From: Streptomyces sp. LX-29
Lineage (GTDB): Bacteria > Actinomycetota > Actinomycetes > Streptomycetales > Streptomycetaceae
Assembly: GCF_029541745.1 (NCBI RefSeq)
Contig: NZ_CP089746.1
Span: 2,790,001 to 2,854,000 of the forward strand
DNA: 64,000 nt
Direction: 5' to 3'
Below, piece by piece: positions 7,661-17,867 of this stretch. The translations under genes and the position numbers were made by a program. The stretch's first letter is position 1. The number at the start of each line of letters is the position of its first letter. Under the pieces are notes generated by a model. It was given only the letters and a program-made list of their open reading frames with translations. It made no database searches and had not been told where the DNA came from.

Positions 7661-7952
7661 CTGGAGGAGTGCGTGGCGCATCTCACGTCCCGCCCGGCGG
7701 CCCGACTGCGGCTGCCGGATCGGGACCTGATCCGTGAGGACCCACCGCGCCGACCTGGTGCTCTTCGATCCTGAGACGGTCGCGGCCGGCGCCACTTTCG
7801 AAGCTCCTCGGGCCCTTCCAACCGGCATCCCTTATGTCCTGATCGCGGGACGCTTCGTCATCGAAGGCGGACGCCGCACGGATGTGCTCGCGGGGCGCAC
7901 GGTGCGCCGGACCGCGCGGGGGCGGGCGGCGGCGCGCCCGGCGGAATTCTGA
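7661..7952 (+). pseudogene. C-terminal remnant of N-acyl-D-amino-acid deacylase, frameshifted
   Basis: From 7661 one frame reads LEECVAHLTSRPAARLRLPD. The reading then shifts near 7735-7745, and the next frame continues RADLVLFDPETVAAGATFE and PTGIPYVLIAGRFVIEGGR. Together these match the end of amidohydrolase-family D-aminoacylases, which free D-amino acids from N-acyl forms. The preceding ~400 residues, including the metal-binding catalytic domain, are absent. It is therefore a dead fragment whose intact form would have fed the deaminase just upstream. A GTG at 7734 could open a 72-residue frame, but it lacks catalytic parts. Confidence 0.8.
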
Positions 7953-8009
7953 GTTCCGCCCGCGGCTCCGGGTGGCGAGAAACACCGCGCGGGGCCCGGA
8001 GCGCCCCCG

Positions 8010-8022
8010 TAAGGTGGCCGAC
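8010..8022 (+). promoter_or_regulatory. Leaderless -10 box of alaA
   Basis: TAAGGT at 8010-8015 is followed by seven bases and the ATG, placing transcription start at or next to the start codon. The AAGG in this box could be mistaken for a ribosome site. No good -35 is visible. Confidence 0.45.
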
Positions 8023-9234
8023 ATGCAGGTGATCCAGTCCACGAAGCTCGCCAATGTCTGCTACGAGATCCGGGGTCCGGTGCTTGAGGAGGCGATGCGA
8101 CTGGAAGCGGCAGGTCACCGCATCCTCAAGCTCAACACCGGCAACCCGGCGGCCTTCGGCTTCGACTGCCCGCCGGAGATCCTCGAGGACATGCTGCGCA
8201 ACCTCGGCGACGCGCACGGCTACGGCGACGCGAAGGGGCTGCTGTCCGCCCGGCGCGCGGTGGTGCAGCACTACGAGACCAGGGGGATCGAGCTGGACGT
8301 CGAGGACGTCTACCTCGGCAACGGCGTCTCCGAACTGATCCAGATGTCGATGCAGGCGCTGCTCGACGACGGCGACGAGGTGCTCGTCCCGGCCCCCGAC
8401 TATCCGCTGTGGACGGCCTCGGTCTCGCTCGCCGGCGGCACGGCGGTGCACTACCGGTGCGACGAGCAGGCCGACTGGTACCCGGACCTGGCCGACATCG
8501 AGCGCAAGGTCACCGACCGCACCAAGGCCATCGTCGTCATCAACCCGAACAACCCCACGGGCGCGGTCTACGACGACGAGCTGCTGCGCGGGATCACCGA
8601 GATCGCCCGCCGGCACAACCTGATCGTCTGCTCCGACGAGATCTACGACAAGATCCTCTACGACGGCGTCACCCACACCCCCACCTCCGCCATCGCCCCC
8701 GACCTGCTGACCCTGACCTTCAACGGCATGTCGAAGGCGTACCGGGTGGCCGGTTACCGCAGCGGCTGGCTGGCGGTCTGCGGCCCCAAGGCACACGCCG
8801 CCAGCTACATCGAGGGCCTGACCATCCTGGCCAACATGCGGCTGTGCGCCAACATGCCGGCGCAGCACGGGATCGCCACGGCCCTCGGCGGCCGGCAGTC
8901 GATCCACGACCTCACCCTGCCGGGCGGCCGGCTGCTGGAGCAGCGCGACGTGGCGTACGAGCTGCTCACCCAGATCCCTGGGGTCAGCTGTGTGAAGCCC
9001 AAGGGCGCGCTGTACGCCTTCCCCAGGCTCGACCCGGCGGTCTACAAGATCAAGGACGACCGCCAGATGGTGCTGGACCTGCTGCGCGCCGAGAAGATCA
9101 TGATCGTGCACGGCACCGGCTTCAACTGGCCCGAGCCGGACCACTTCCGCATCGTCACCCTCCCGTCGACCAAGGACCTGGCGGACGCCGTGACCCGGAT
9201 CGGCAACTTCCTTGACGGCTACGGCCAGCCGTAG
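8023..9234 (+). CDS. alaA: Alanine-synthesising aminotransferase, AlaA-like
   Basis: 403 aa, almost the length of E. coli AlaA (405) and similar throughout: KLANVCYEIRGPVLEEA near the start, GNPAAFGFDCP, VLVPAPDYPLWTASVSL, INPNNPTGAVYDDELL, SDEIYDKILYDG, and the PLP lysine in NGMSKAYRVAGYR. Fold type I aminotransferase making alanine from pyruvate with glutamate as donor, in the cytoplasm. Longer in-frame starts upstream lack support; the ATG at 8023 begins MQVIQSTKL as in homologues. A perfect hairpin follows, so it is a single-gene unit. Confidence 0.93.
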   Translation: MQVIQSTKLANVCYEIRGPVLEEAMRLEAAGHRILKLNTGNPAAFGFDCPPEILEDMLRNLGDAHGYGDAKGLLSARRAVVQHYETRGIELDVEDVYLGNGVSELIQMSMQALLDDGDEVLVPAPDYPLWTASVSLAGGTAVHYRCDEQADWYPDLADIERKVTDRTKAIVVINPNNPTGAVYDDELLRGITEIARRHNLIVCSDEIYDKILYDGVTHTPTSAIAPDLLTLTFNGMSKAYRVAGYRSGWLAVCGPKAHAASYIEGLTILANMRLCANMPAQHGIATALGGRQSIHDLTLPGGRLLEQRDVAYELLTQIPGVSCVKPKGALYAFPRLDPAVYKIKDDRQMVLDLLRAEKIMIVHGTGFNWPEPDHFRIVTLPSTKDLADAVTRIGNFLDGYGQP

Positions 9235-9260
9235 CGTTCCGCGAACGCTCGCGACGATCG

Positions 9261-9285
9261 AGGCCCGGCCCTTCCGGCCGGGCCT
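9261..9285 (+). terminator. Terminator of alaA
   Basis: Perfect 10-bp stem (AGGCCCGGCC and complement) with a 5-base loop, 27 bases after the stop codon. Confidence 0.8.
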
Positions 9286-9337
9286 TCGCCGTGCCCCGGT
9301 GACGCTCCGCGTCCGAAAGGATCCCTATAGCGGGCTC

Positions 9338-9359
9338 AACTTTAGACAGCGTCTAAGTT
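9338..9359. promoter_or_regulatory. Palindrome TTAGAC-AGC-GTCTAA upstream of 9391 gene
   Basis: The core TTAGAC/GTCTAA (9342-9356) is a perfect inverted repeat with a 3-base spacer, extended by AAC/GTT with one extra base. It lies 30 bases before the start codon and would overlap a promoter. It looks like a TetR- or MarR-type operator; the regulator is unknown. Confidence 0.5.
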
Positions 9360-9390
9360 AGGATGGTCTCCTGAACCTTGGAGGCCATCC

Positions 9391-9804
9391 ATGTACGAAC
9401 CGATCCGCACCAAGTCGGTCCACACCATGGCCGCCGTGCCCGACTTTCCGCACCGCTCCCGCGAGGAGGAGCTGGAGATCAGGCTCGCCGGGCATCTGAC
9501 GGCGCTGCTGACCGTGACCGACGAGCTGCGCGCCCTGGCGCCCGACCCGGCCCTCGACGACGCCGCCCGGCGGCTCGCCGCGCAGGTGGCCCGGCTGCGC
9601 GCCGGGCGGGCGCCGCTGCGGGCCGCGCCGACGCCCGACGCCGGGACCCACGACCCGGCCCGCCTCGCCGCGCTCCACCAGCGCGCCCACACCCTGGCCG
9701 GCCAGGCCCTGGTCGTCGCCACCTCGCTCGCCGACCACCGGGGCGCGGCCCTGGCGGCGGAGCGCATGGCTGCGCATGCGGAGGCGGTTGGCGTGGCGGC
9801 CTAG
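9391..9804 (+). CDS. Helical protein of unknown function, convergent with pckG
   Basis: 137 aa, ATG with GGAGG upstream. After MYEPIRTKSVHTM the protein is almost all helix with heptad-like Leu/Ala spacing (EEELEIRLAGHLTALLTVTD, LAAQVARLRAG, ALHQRAHTLAGQALVVATSLAD). No catalytic or metal motif. Preceded by a clear palindromic operator, so it is probably induced by a specific signal. It shares a bidirectional terminator with pckG. Function not recognised. Confidence 0.75.
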   Translation: MYEPIRTKSVHTMAAVPDFPHRSREEELEIRLAGHLTALLTVTDELRALAPDPALDDAARRLAAQVARLRAGRAPLRAAPTPDAGTHDPARLAALHQRAHTLAGQALVVATSLADHRGAALAAERMAAHAEAVGVAA

Positions 9805-9833
9805 TCGGCGGCCACGGCGCCGGGAGACAGCTC

Positions 9834-9870
9834 GGGGCGGGGTCCCGCGCGCTGCGCGGGACCCCGCCCC
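9834..9870. terminator. Bidirectional terminator, 17-bp stem
   Basis: Perfect 17-bp GC stem with a 3-base loop (arms 9834-9850 and 9854-9870) between the convergent 9391 gene and pckG. Confidence 0.88.
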
Positions 9871-9932
9871 GACCTCGTCCTCACCCGCCCGGCCCGCCCG
9901 ACCCGGTCCGGGCGGGTGGCCCGGTGTGGCGA

Positions 9933-11774
9933 CTAGCCCAGACGCTTGACCAGCGCGCGGTACTCGTCCCACAGCTCCTTGGGGGTGTGGTCGCCGAAGG
10001 TGTTGAGGTGCTCGGGGACCAGCGCCGCCTCCTCACGCCAGACTTCCTTGTCCACGGTGAGCAGGAAGTCCAGGTCGGCCTCGGCCAGGTCCAGGCCCTC
10101 GGTGTCCAGCGCGTCCCGCGTCGGCAGGATGCCGATCGGGGTCTCGACGCCCTCGGCCTTACCGTCCAGGCGCTCGACGATCCACTTCAGCACCCGGCTG
10201 TTCTCGCCGAAGCCGGGCCAGACGAAGCGGCCTGCGTCGTCCTTGCGGAACCAGTTGACGTAGTAGATCTTCGGCAGCTTGGTCGCGTCGGCATCCTTGC
10301 CGACCTTGACCCAGTGGCCCATGTAGTCGCCCATGTTGTAGCCGCAGAACGGCAGCATGGCGAACGGGTCCCGGCGCAGCTCGCCCACCTTGCCCTCGGC
10401 GGCGGCGGTCTTCTCGCTGGCGACGTTGGCGCCGAGGAAGACGCCGTGCTGCCAGTCGAAGGACTCGGTGACCAGCGGGACGGCGCTGGCGCGCCGGCCA
10501 CCGAAGAGGATGGCCGAGATCGGCACGCCCTTGGGGTCCTCCCACTCGGGCGCGATGATCGGGCACTGCCCGGCCGGGACGGTGAACCGGGCGTTGGGGT
10601 GGGCCGCCGGGGTCTCGCTGTCCGGGGTCCAGTCGTTGCCCTTCCAGTCCGTCAGATGAGCGGGCTTCTCCTCGGTCATGCCCTCCCACCACACGTCGCC
10701 GTCGTCGGTGAGCGCGACGTTGGTGAAGACGGAGTTGCCCCACAGGGTCTTCATGGCGTTGGCGTTGGTGTGCTCGCCGGTGCCCGGCGCGACGCCGAAG
10801 AAGCCCGCCTCGGGGTTGATCGCGTACAGCCGGCCGTCCTCGCCGAAGCGCATCCAGGCGATGTCGTCGCCGATGGTCTCCACGGTCCAGCCGGGGATCG
10901 TGGGCTCCAGCATGGCGAGGTTGGTCTTGCCGCAGGCGGAGGGGAAGGCGGCGGCGATGTACGTCGGATTGGCGGCCTCACCCTGCGGCGGGGTCAGCTT
11001 GAGGATCAGCATGTGCTCGGCGAGCCAGCCCTCGTCCCGCGCCATGACGGAGGCGATGCGCAGCGCGTAGCACTTCTTGCCCAGCAGCGCGTTGCCGCCG
11101 TAGCCGGAGCCGTAGGACCAGATCTCGCGGCTCTCGGGGAAGTGCGAGATGTACTTGGTGGTGTTGCAGGGCCACGGGACGTCGGCCTGCCCGGGCTCCA
11201 GCGGGGCGCCGAGGGTGTGCACCGCGCGGACGAAGAAGCCGTCCTCGCCGAGCTCGTCGAGGACCGGCTGGCCCATCCGGGTCATGGTGCGCATGGAGAC
11301 GGCGACATACGCGGAGTCGGTGATCTCGACGCCGATGGCGGACAGCGGCGAGCCCAGCGGCCCCATGCAGAAGGGCACGACGTACATCGTGCGGCCGCGC
11401 ATCGAACCGCGGAAGACGCCCTTCTCGCCGGCGAAGACCTCGCGCATCTCGGCCGGGCTCTTCCAGTGGTTGGTCGGACCGGCGTCCTCCTCCTTCTCGG
11501 AGCAGATGAAGGTCCGGTCCTCGACGCGCGCCACATCGCTGGGGTCGGACGCGGCGTAGTACGAGTTGGGGCGCTTGATCGGGTCGAGCCGCTTGAAGGT
11601 GCCCTTGGCGACGAGCTCCTCGCACAGGCGCTCGTACTCGGACTCGGAGCCGTCACACCACACGATCTCGTCGGGCTGGGTGAGGGCGGCGATCTCCTCG
11701 ACCCAGGCGATCAGCTCCTGGTGGCGGGTGGGGAGGGTGCCGGGGGTGAGGGGAGCCGCATTGCTGCGCGCCAC
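9933..11774 (-). CDS. pckG: Phosphoenolpyruvate carboxykinase (GTP)
   Basis: 613 aa from a GTG at 11774 with GGAG nine bases upstream; longer frames upstream cross the promoter. It converts oxaloacetate and GTP to PEP and CO2, the committed step of gluconeogenesis. The GTP-type enzyme is recognised by the kinase loop [15 protein letters not shown], the oxaloacetate loop [21 protein letters not shown], the metal ligands in [21 protein letters not shown] and [25 protein letters not shown]. Length matches GTP-dependent enzymes (~600). The upstream region has an inverted repeat that may carry carbon-source control. The opposing enzyme ppc is at the other end of the window. Confidence 0.97.
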   Translation of the reverse strand: MARSNAAPLTPGTLPTRHQELIAWVEEIAALTQPDEIVWCDGSESEYERLCEELVAKGTFKRLDPIKRPNSYYAASDPSDVARVEDRTFICSEKEEDAGPTNHWKSPAEMREVFAGEKGVFRGSMRGRTMYVVPFCMGPLGSPLSAIGVEITDSAYVAVSMRTMTRMGQPVLDELGEDGFFVRAVHTLGAPLEPGQADVPWPCNTTKYISHFPESREIWSYGSGYGGNALLGKKCYALRIASVMARDEGWLAEHMLILKLTPPQGEAANPTYIAAAFPSACGKTNLAMLEPTIPGWTVETIGDDIAWMRFGEDGRLYAINPEAGFFGVAPGTGEHTNANAMKTLWGNSVFTNVALTDDGDVWWEGMTEEKPAHLTDWKGNDWTPDSETPAAHPNARFTVPAGQCPIIAPEWEDPKGVPISAILFGGRRASAVPLVTESFDWQHGVFLGANVASEKTAAAEGKVGELRRDPFAMLPFCGYNMGDYMGHWVKVGKDADATKLPKIYYVNWFRKDDAGRFVWPGFGENSRVLKWIVERLDGKAEGVETPIGILPTRDALDTEGLDLAEADLDFLLTVDKEVWREEAALVPEHLNTFGDHTPKELWDEYRALVKRLG

Positions 11775-11828
11775 GATCGCTCCGTTCCGCCGGATGGGTG
11801 TTCCGGCGTGATGTCTTGAGGGTTTGGG

Positions 11829-11850
11829 CGGATATGTGCACCTATATCCG
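11829..11850. promoter_or_regulatory. Inverted repeat in pckG upstream region
   Basis: CGGATAT and ATATCCG are perfect 7-bp arms separated by GTGCACCT (which contains GTGCAC), 55 bases before the pckG start. A likely regulator site for pckG. Confidence 0.5.
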
Positions 11851-11994
11851 ATATGGAGACAGCTACCCCTTGGGGGCTGCGACCCGGATGCACAGCTCAT
11901 CCGGTGCCGACCGCGCTCATTTGATCATCCGACCCCTCAGCCGATCTGTCCAGAGGGCACCTCCGTGACCATCACCACTCGATACCGGGCCGTA

Positions 11995-12017
11995 ACCTAC
12001 GGTGGCGTAGGTAGCAT
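11995..12017 (+). promoter_or_regulatory. trhA promoter: palindrome overlapping leaderless -10
   Basis: ACCTACG-GTGG-CGTAGGT (11995-12012) is a perfect 7-bp inverted repeat. Its right arm runs into TAGCAT (12012-12017), six bases before the trhA ATG, so transcription would start at the start codon and a protein on the palindrome would cover the -10 element. Confidence 0.5.
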
Positions 12018-12023
12018 TACGCC

Positions 12024-12749
12024 ATGACTGCCACCGCGCCCGACGCCGCCGTGGACTCCCTCCCGGGAGGATCCGAACTGGCCGCTCCCCTAGGGGAGAC
12101 GGCCCTACCGATGCCGCTCAAGCCGAGACTGCGAGGGTGGCTGCATGCCGGGATGTTTCCGGCCGTCCTGATCTCGGGCGTGATACTGACCGCCCTCGCC
12201 GACAGCCCGCGCGGGCGCCTGGCCTGCGCGATCTTCACCCTGACCGCCTGTGCGCTGTTCGGGGTGAGCGCGCTCTACCACCGGGGCGACTGGGGCCCGC
12301 GGGCCTCGGCCGTGCTGCGCCGGCTGGACCACGCGAACATCTTCCTGATCATCGCGGGCACCTACACGCCCTTCACGCTGCTGCTTCTGCCGGAGGGCAA
12401 GCAGCAGTTGCTGCTGTGGCTGGTCTGGGCCGGCGCGCTGGCCGGGATAGCCTTCCGGGTCTTCTGGGTCGGCGCCCCGCGCTGGCTCTACACCCCCTGC
12501 TACATAGCGCTGGGCTGGGCGGCGGTCTTCTTCCTCCCCGACTTCATGCGCACCGGCGGCATCGCCGTCATGGTCCTGATCATCGTCGGCGGCGTGCTCT
12601 ACAGCATCGGCGCGGTGATCTACGGGACCAAGCGGCCGAACCCCTCACCGCGCTGGTTCGGCTTCCACGAGGTCTTCCACTCCTTCACCCTCGCGGCCTT
12701 CGTGGTGCACTACGTCGGGGTGTCGCTGGTGGCCTACCAGCACGGCTAG
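12024..12749 (+). CDS. trhA: TrhA/hemolysin III-family membrane protein (PAQR family)
   Basis: 241 aa with seven predicted membrane helices between residues ~45 and 238. Family motifs are present: SALYHR after helix 2, LDHANIFLIIAGTYTPF, and the C-terminal FHEVFHSFTLAAFVVHY, which supply the conserved Ser/Asp/His residues thought to bind zinc at the inner leaflet face. TrhA proteins help maintain membrane energetics and fluidity; the old name hemolysin III does not imply toxin activity here. An N-terminal soluble tail of ~35 residues is Pro/Ala-rich. Transcription appears leaderless, and a strong U-run terminator follows. Confidence 0.9.
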   Translation: MTATAPDAAVDSLPGGSELAAPLGETALPMPLKPRLRGWLHAGMFPAVLISGVILTALADSPRGRLACAIFTLTACALFGVSALYHRGDWGPRASAVLRRLDHANIFLIIAGTYTPFTLLLLPEGKQQLLLWLVWAGALAGIAFRVFWVGAPRWLYTPCYIALGWAAVFFLPDFMRTGGIAVMVLIIVGGVLYSIGAVIYGTKRPNPSPRWFGFHEVFHSFTLAAFVVHYVGVSLVAYQHG

Positions 12750-12782
12750 GCCCGGCGCACCGTCACCCCCTGAGCTGAGACA

Positions 12783-12836
12783 CGGCCCGGGCGGAGGTGA
12801 GCCTTCGGGCCCACCCCGCCCGGGCCGCTGTTTTTT
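12783..12836 (+). terminator. Intrinsic terminator with T-run after trhA
   Basis: A 12-bp outer stem (CGGCCCGGGCGG and complement), an inner stem closed by a TTCG tetraloop, then six T at 12831-12836. One of the few textbook terminators in the window. Confidence 0.93.
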
Positions 12837-12871
12837 CACGGCCGGGCCTCCCGGAGCAGTCGGGCCGGGGG

Positions 12872-12948
12872 GGGCCGTCCGGTGGCCGCCCGGCGTACAC
12901 CCGGGCGGGGGCCGTCCAGTGGCCGCCCGGGTGTACACCCGGGCGGGG
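12872..12948. repeat. Two tandem 37-38-bp copies containing a 24-bp perfect palindrome
   Basis: Two adjacent copies begin GGCCGTCC(G/A)GTGGCCGCC and end ACACCCGGGCGGGG. The second contains a perfect 24-bp palindrome at 12923-12946 centred on GTGTACAC; the first lacks two bases of it. They lie in the 279-bp gap between the trhA terminator and the stop of the DUF255 gene; nothing else is seen there. Confidence 0.75.
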
Positions 12949-13028
12949 GCCCGGGGACCTGCCAGGACCCGGCGGAGCCTCATGACAGCCGGGTGGCACC
13001 CTGGCGGGTCGGGGCGGGTGGGCCGATC

Positions 13029-15065
<2,037 letters not shown>

Positions 15066-15306
15066 GCCTCCATCTTCGCGCATCCACTCGATCCCGCCCG
15101 CGTTGTCCACAGGCGTGGTGCGCGCGTTGTCCACAGCTCCACGGGGTGCGTTGCGTGGAGGTGGGCGGGTCGGTTAAGCGGGCTGCCGCCGGGCCCCGGG
15201 CCCGGCGGCGGTGTCCCGTGCTCCTTTCGGCCGGCACTTCCCCACGCGCGCGTCGCTCCTCCTCCCCCGCTCCCTCCCCCCGACGGCGGGACAGCGACCG
15301 TCGACG

Positions 15307-15414
15307 ACGTCGCGGGTGGCCGTGGGCGGCGTCACGGTGGCTGTCAGCGGCCGGCGTCGCGGTGGCCGTCAACGGCGTCACGGTGGCCGTCAGCGGCGTC
15401 GCGGTGGCGTCAGC
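15307..15414. repeat. Imperfect 21-bp tandem repeat, about five units
   Basis: Units at 15328, 15353, 15374 and 15395 share GGCGTCRCGGTGGCC followed by GTCARC, with a degenerate unit at 15309. The array ends on the last codon and stop of the epoxide hydrolase gene (stop at 15410-15412). It fills the end of the 344-bp gap upstream of the DUF255 gene; no gene is seen in that gap. Confidence 0.75.
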
Positions 15415-16573
15415 GCAGCGTGCGGAAGAAGCCTCGGACGTCGTCGACGAGGAGGTCGGGGGCCTGGAGCGAGGCGAAGTGGCCGCCGGCGGGGATGTCG
15501 GACCAGTGGGTGATGCGGTGCGAGAGGGCGGCGAGGCCCCGGATGGCCTGGTCGCCGAGGAAGTTGGCCACCCCGGTGGGCACCCCCGAGGGCTCCGGGC
15601 GCATGCCCCAGCCGTCGGCCCCGGCCTCCCGGTAGAGCCGGGCCGCGGAACCGGCGGTGCCGGTCAGCCAGAGGGCGCTGACGTTGGTCAGCACGGCGTC
15701 GCGGTCGGCCGGTGTCTGCTCCGTACGGGTGGGGTCGTGGTCGACGAACCATTCCAGGTTCCACGCCAGTTGCCCGGCCGGGGAGTCGTTGAGGGCGTAG
15801 GCCACGGTCTGCGGGCGGGTGCTCATCTGCGTGGCGTAACCGGAGTGGCCGTACCACCACGCTTCGTTGGCCCGCGCCTGCTCCCGTTCGGCGGCGGTCA
15901 ACAGCTCCAGCTCCTCGGGGCCGGTGGCGTTCGCGGCGTCGGCGAGGGCGTTGACGTGCACGCCGATCACCTGGTCGGGGGCGATACGGCCGAGCTGGGG
16001 CGAGACGATGGCGCCGAAGTCGCCGCCCTGGGCGCCGTAGCGCTCGTAGCCGAGACGGCGCATCAGTTCGGCCCAGGCGCGGGCGATGCGCCCGGTGTTC
16101 CAGCCCTTCTCCCGGGTGGGTCCGGAGAAGGCGAAGCCGGGGACGGAGGGCGCGACGACATGGAAGGCGTCGGCAGGGTCGCCGCCGTGCGCCCGGGGGT
16201 CCGTGAGCGGGCCGATGATGTCCACGAAGTCGTTGACGGTGCTGGGCCAGCCATGGGTGATGATCAGCGGGGTGGCGTCGGGCTCCGGGGAGCGGACGTG
16301 CAGGAAGTGCACCCGCTGGCCGTCGATGACGGTGGTGAACTGCGGAAAGCCGTTGAGTCGGGCCTCGTGCGCGCGCCAGTCGTAGCCGTCGGCCCAGTAG
16401 CCGACGAGCTCCTTCAGATACGGCAGGGCGACGCCGTAGTCCCAGCCGGCCCCGGGCAGTTCGTCGGGCCAGCGGGTCCGTGCCAGCCGGTCGCGCAGAT
16501 CGTCGAGATCGGCCTGCGGAATGTCGATGCGGAAGGGCGTGATCGCCGCGTTCTGTTCCGTGCTGTGGTCCAT
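15410..16573 (-). CDS. Epoxide hydrolase, alpha/beta-hydrolase family (EHN-type N-terminus)
   Basis: 387 aa from ATG at 16573 (a GTG at 16582 is also possible). The N-terminus [20 protein letters not shown] is the EHN domain that precedes the catalytic fold in microsomal-type epoxide hydrolases. The hydrolase domain shows the oxyanion segment HGWP, the nucleophile Asp in [12 protein letters not shown], and the catalytic His in [13 protein letters not shown]. It opens epoxides to diols; physiological substrate unknown. Its 3' end coincides with a 21-bp tandem repeat. A 1-kb gene-poor spacer lies upstream, so it is probably transcribed alone. Confidence 0.9.
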   Translation of the reverse strand: MDHSTEQNAAITPFRIDIPQADLDDLRDRLARTRWPDELPGAGWDYGVALPYLKELVGYWADGYDWRAHEARLNGFPQFTTVIDGQRVHFLHVRSPEPDATPLIITHGWPSTVNDFVDIIGPLTDPRAHGGDPADAFHVVAPSVPGFAFSGPTREKGWNTGRIARAWAELMRRLGYERYGAQGGDFGAIVSPQLGRIAPDQVIGVHVNALADAANATGPEELELLTAAEREQARANEAWWYGHSGYATQMSTRPQTVAYALNDSPAGQLAWNLEWFVDHDPTRTEQTPADRDAVLTNVSALWLTGTAGSAARLYREAGADGWGMRPEPSGVPTGVANFLGDQAIRGLAALSHRITHWSDIPAGGHFASLQAPDLLVDDVRGFFRTLR

Positions 16574-17572
16574 GCGGATCACGCTAGGAACCGTTGCGGT
16601 CAGTCAGTGTCCGCAAGAAGTCAGGGGCTGATCGCGTATGACAGCGGGAGGGGCGGCGGTGGCGGGGAACCGCGAGGGGGACCGATGGCGGGTCCACGGC
16701 AGGCGCCCCGCGCCGGCGGCCGAGGGCCTCGTGACGCGCGGGGTGAGGGAAGAGGCCGTCGTCGCCCCGTCACGGTCACGACCACCGTCGCCGCCGTGGC
16801 CCCGCCACCTCCGCGTCGTGGGGGTTCATCCGGCCGGCGTCGACACCCCAGAAGCCCGTCGCCGCGGGTGCCCGCCTCGTCGCGCTGAGGTGCTCCTTAC
16901 GCGCGACGGGGGTGGGGGCGCCTCGGCGCGGGCTGAGCGGGCTGAGGGGAGTGGGCGCAGTGGTGGACCACGGGGGCGCGGAGCGGACCGGGGCGGTGCC
17001 GGGGCTCCCGGCTGCGGGGAGGCCGGTGACACGGAAGCCCTTCCCGCACAGTGTGCGGAGCCAGCCCCGCCGCGCGGGCGCGGCTTGAAATGCCTGGGCG
17101 TCGCGGAAGCGCGCGGGCGCGGCCGCAGCACGCCGGCAGGCCCAAGGCCCGACGGCGGCTCAACGCCTCGCCGCGCGGACATGCGGCCGACGCCCGGGAC
17201 TACGGCCGGGGCTTGGCTGGGAGGTGCCGCCAGGCGCGCGGGTAGGTGCGGCCAGGCGCGCGACGGCCGGGACTCGGCAACCGGCCGCATCGCCCCGGGC
17301 AAGGCCGCCGCCCCAGGACACAGGCATGGCCGCCGCCCCAGGCACGCCAGGCCGCCGCGCCCTCACGCACGGGCAAAACCAGCGCCCCAGGCACGGGCAG
17401 GCCGCCGCGCCCCCACGCGCGGGCGCGGCCGCCGCCCCGGGGCACGGCCGCCGTGTTTTCGGGCGCGGCCGCCGGTCTGCGGCATCGCCGAAGCGCGGCC
17501 GGGCCGTCGGGGCTCGGGGCCCGACGGTTCGACCGCGCCGTTCCGCGATCGGCTCTCGCCGACCGGCGCCGG
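16574..17572. other. About 1 kb gene-poor, repeat-rich spacer
   Basis: No frame has the expected codon bias and a ribosome site together; the open frames present are Arg/Pro/Ala-rich by-products of GC content. GGCCGCCG occurs seven times between about 17303 and 17475 in related blocks containing CCCCAGGCAC- or ACGCGCGGGCGC-like text. Probably degraded or expanded non-coding sequence between the epoxide hydrolase promoter and the small membrane protein gene. Confidence 0.6.
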
Positions 17573-17863
17573 CTAGGCGCCCTCGTTCTCCGGGGTGGCC
17601 TTCGAGGGCTTCGCCGCCGCGGTGGACGCCGCCACGGCGCCCGCGCCCGCACCGGCCGTGGCCGGCTCCGGCTGCTCCTCGAAGTTCACCTTCCCCATGT
17701 GCTTGTTCATGGACTTCATCAGAAACCACACGGCGACGCCGATCACCGCGAACACGATGAAGCCGAGAACGCCCGGCGTCACCTTGTTCTTGTCCAGTTC
17801 TTTGGCGAGCTGGAACGCGGTGGACGCGTGCGTCATGGCCAGGGAGCTGGTCGCGCTCATCAT
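17573..17863 (-). CDS. Small single-span membrane protein downstream of mca
   Basis: 96 aa (start ATG-ATG at 17863/17860), four bases after the mca stop, so the two are co-transcribed and probably coupled. Residues ~28-50 (VTPGVLGFIVFAVIGVAVWFL) form one membrane helix, followed by MKSMNKHMGKVNFEE and a long Ala/Glu/Pro tail. The N-terminal segment is short and polar. This small protein accompanies mca in Streptomyces; its role is unknown. The topology is likely N-out/C-in, given the basic residues after the helix. Confidence 0.82.
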   Translation of the reverse strand: MMSATSSLAMTHASTAFQLAKELDKNKVTPGVLGFIVFAVIGVAVWFLMKSMNKHMGKVNFEEQPEPATAGAGAGAVAASTAAAKPSKATPENEGA

Positions 17864-17867
17864 GGGC

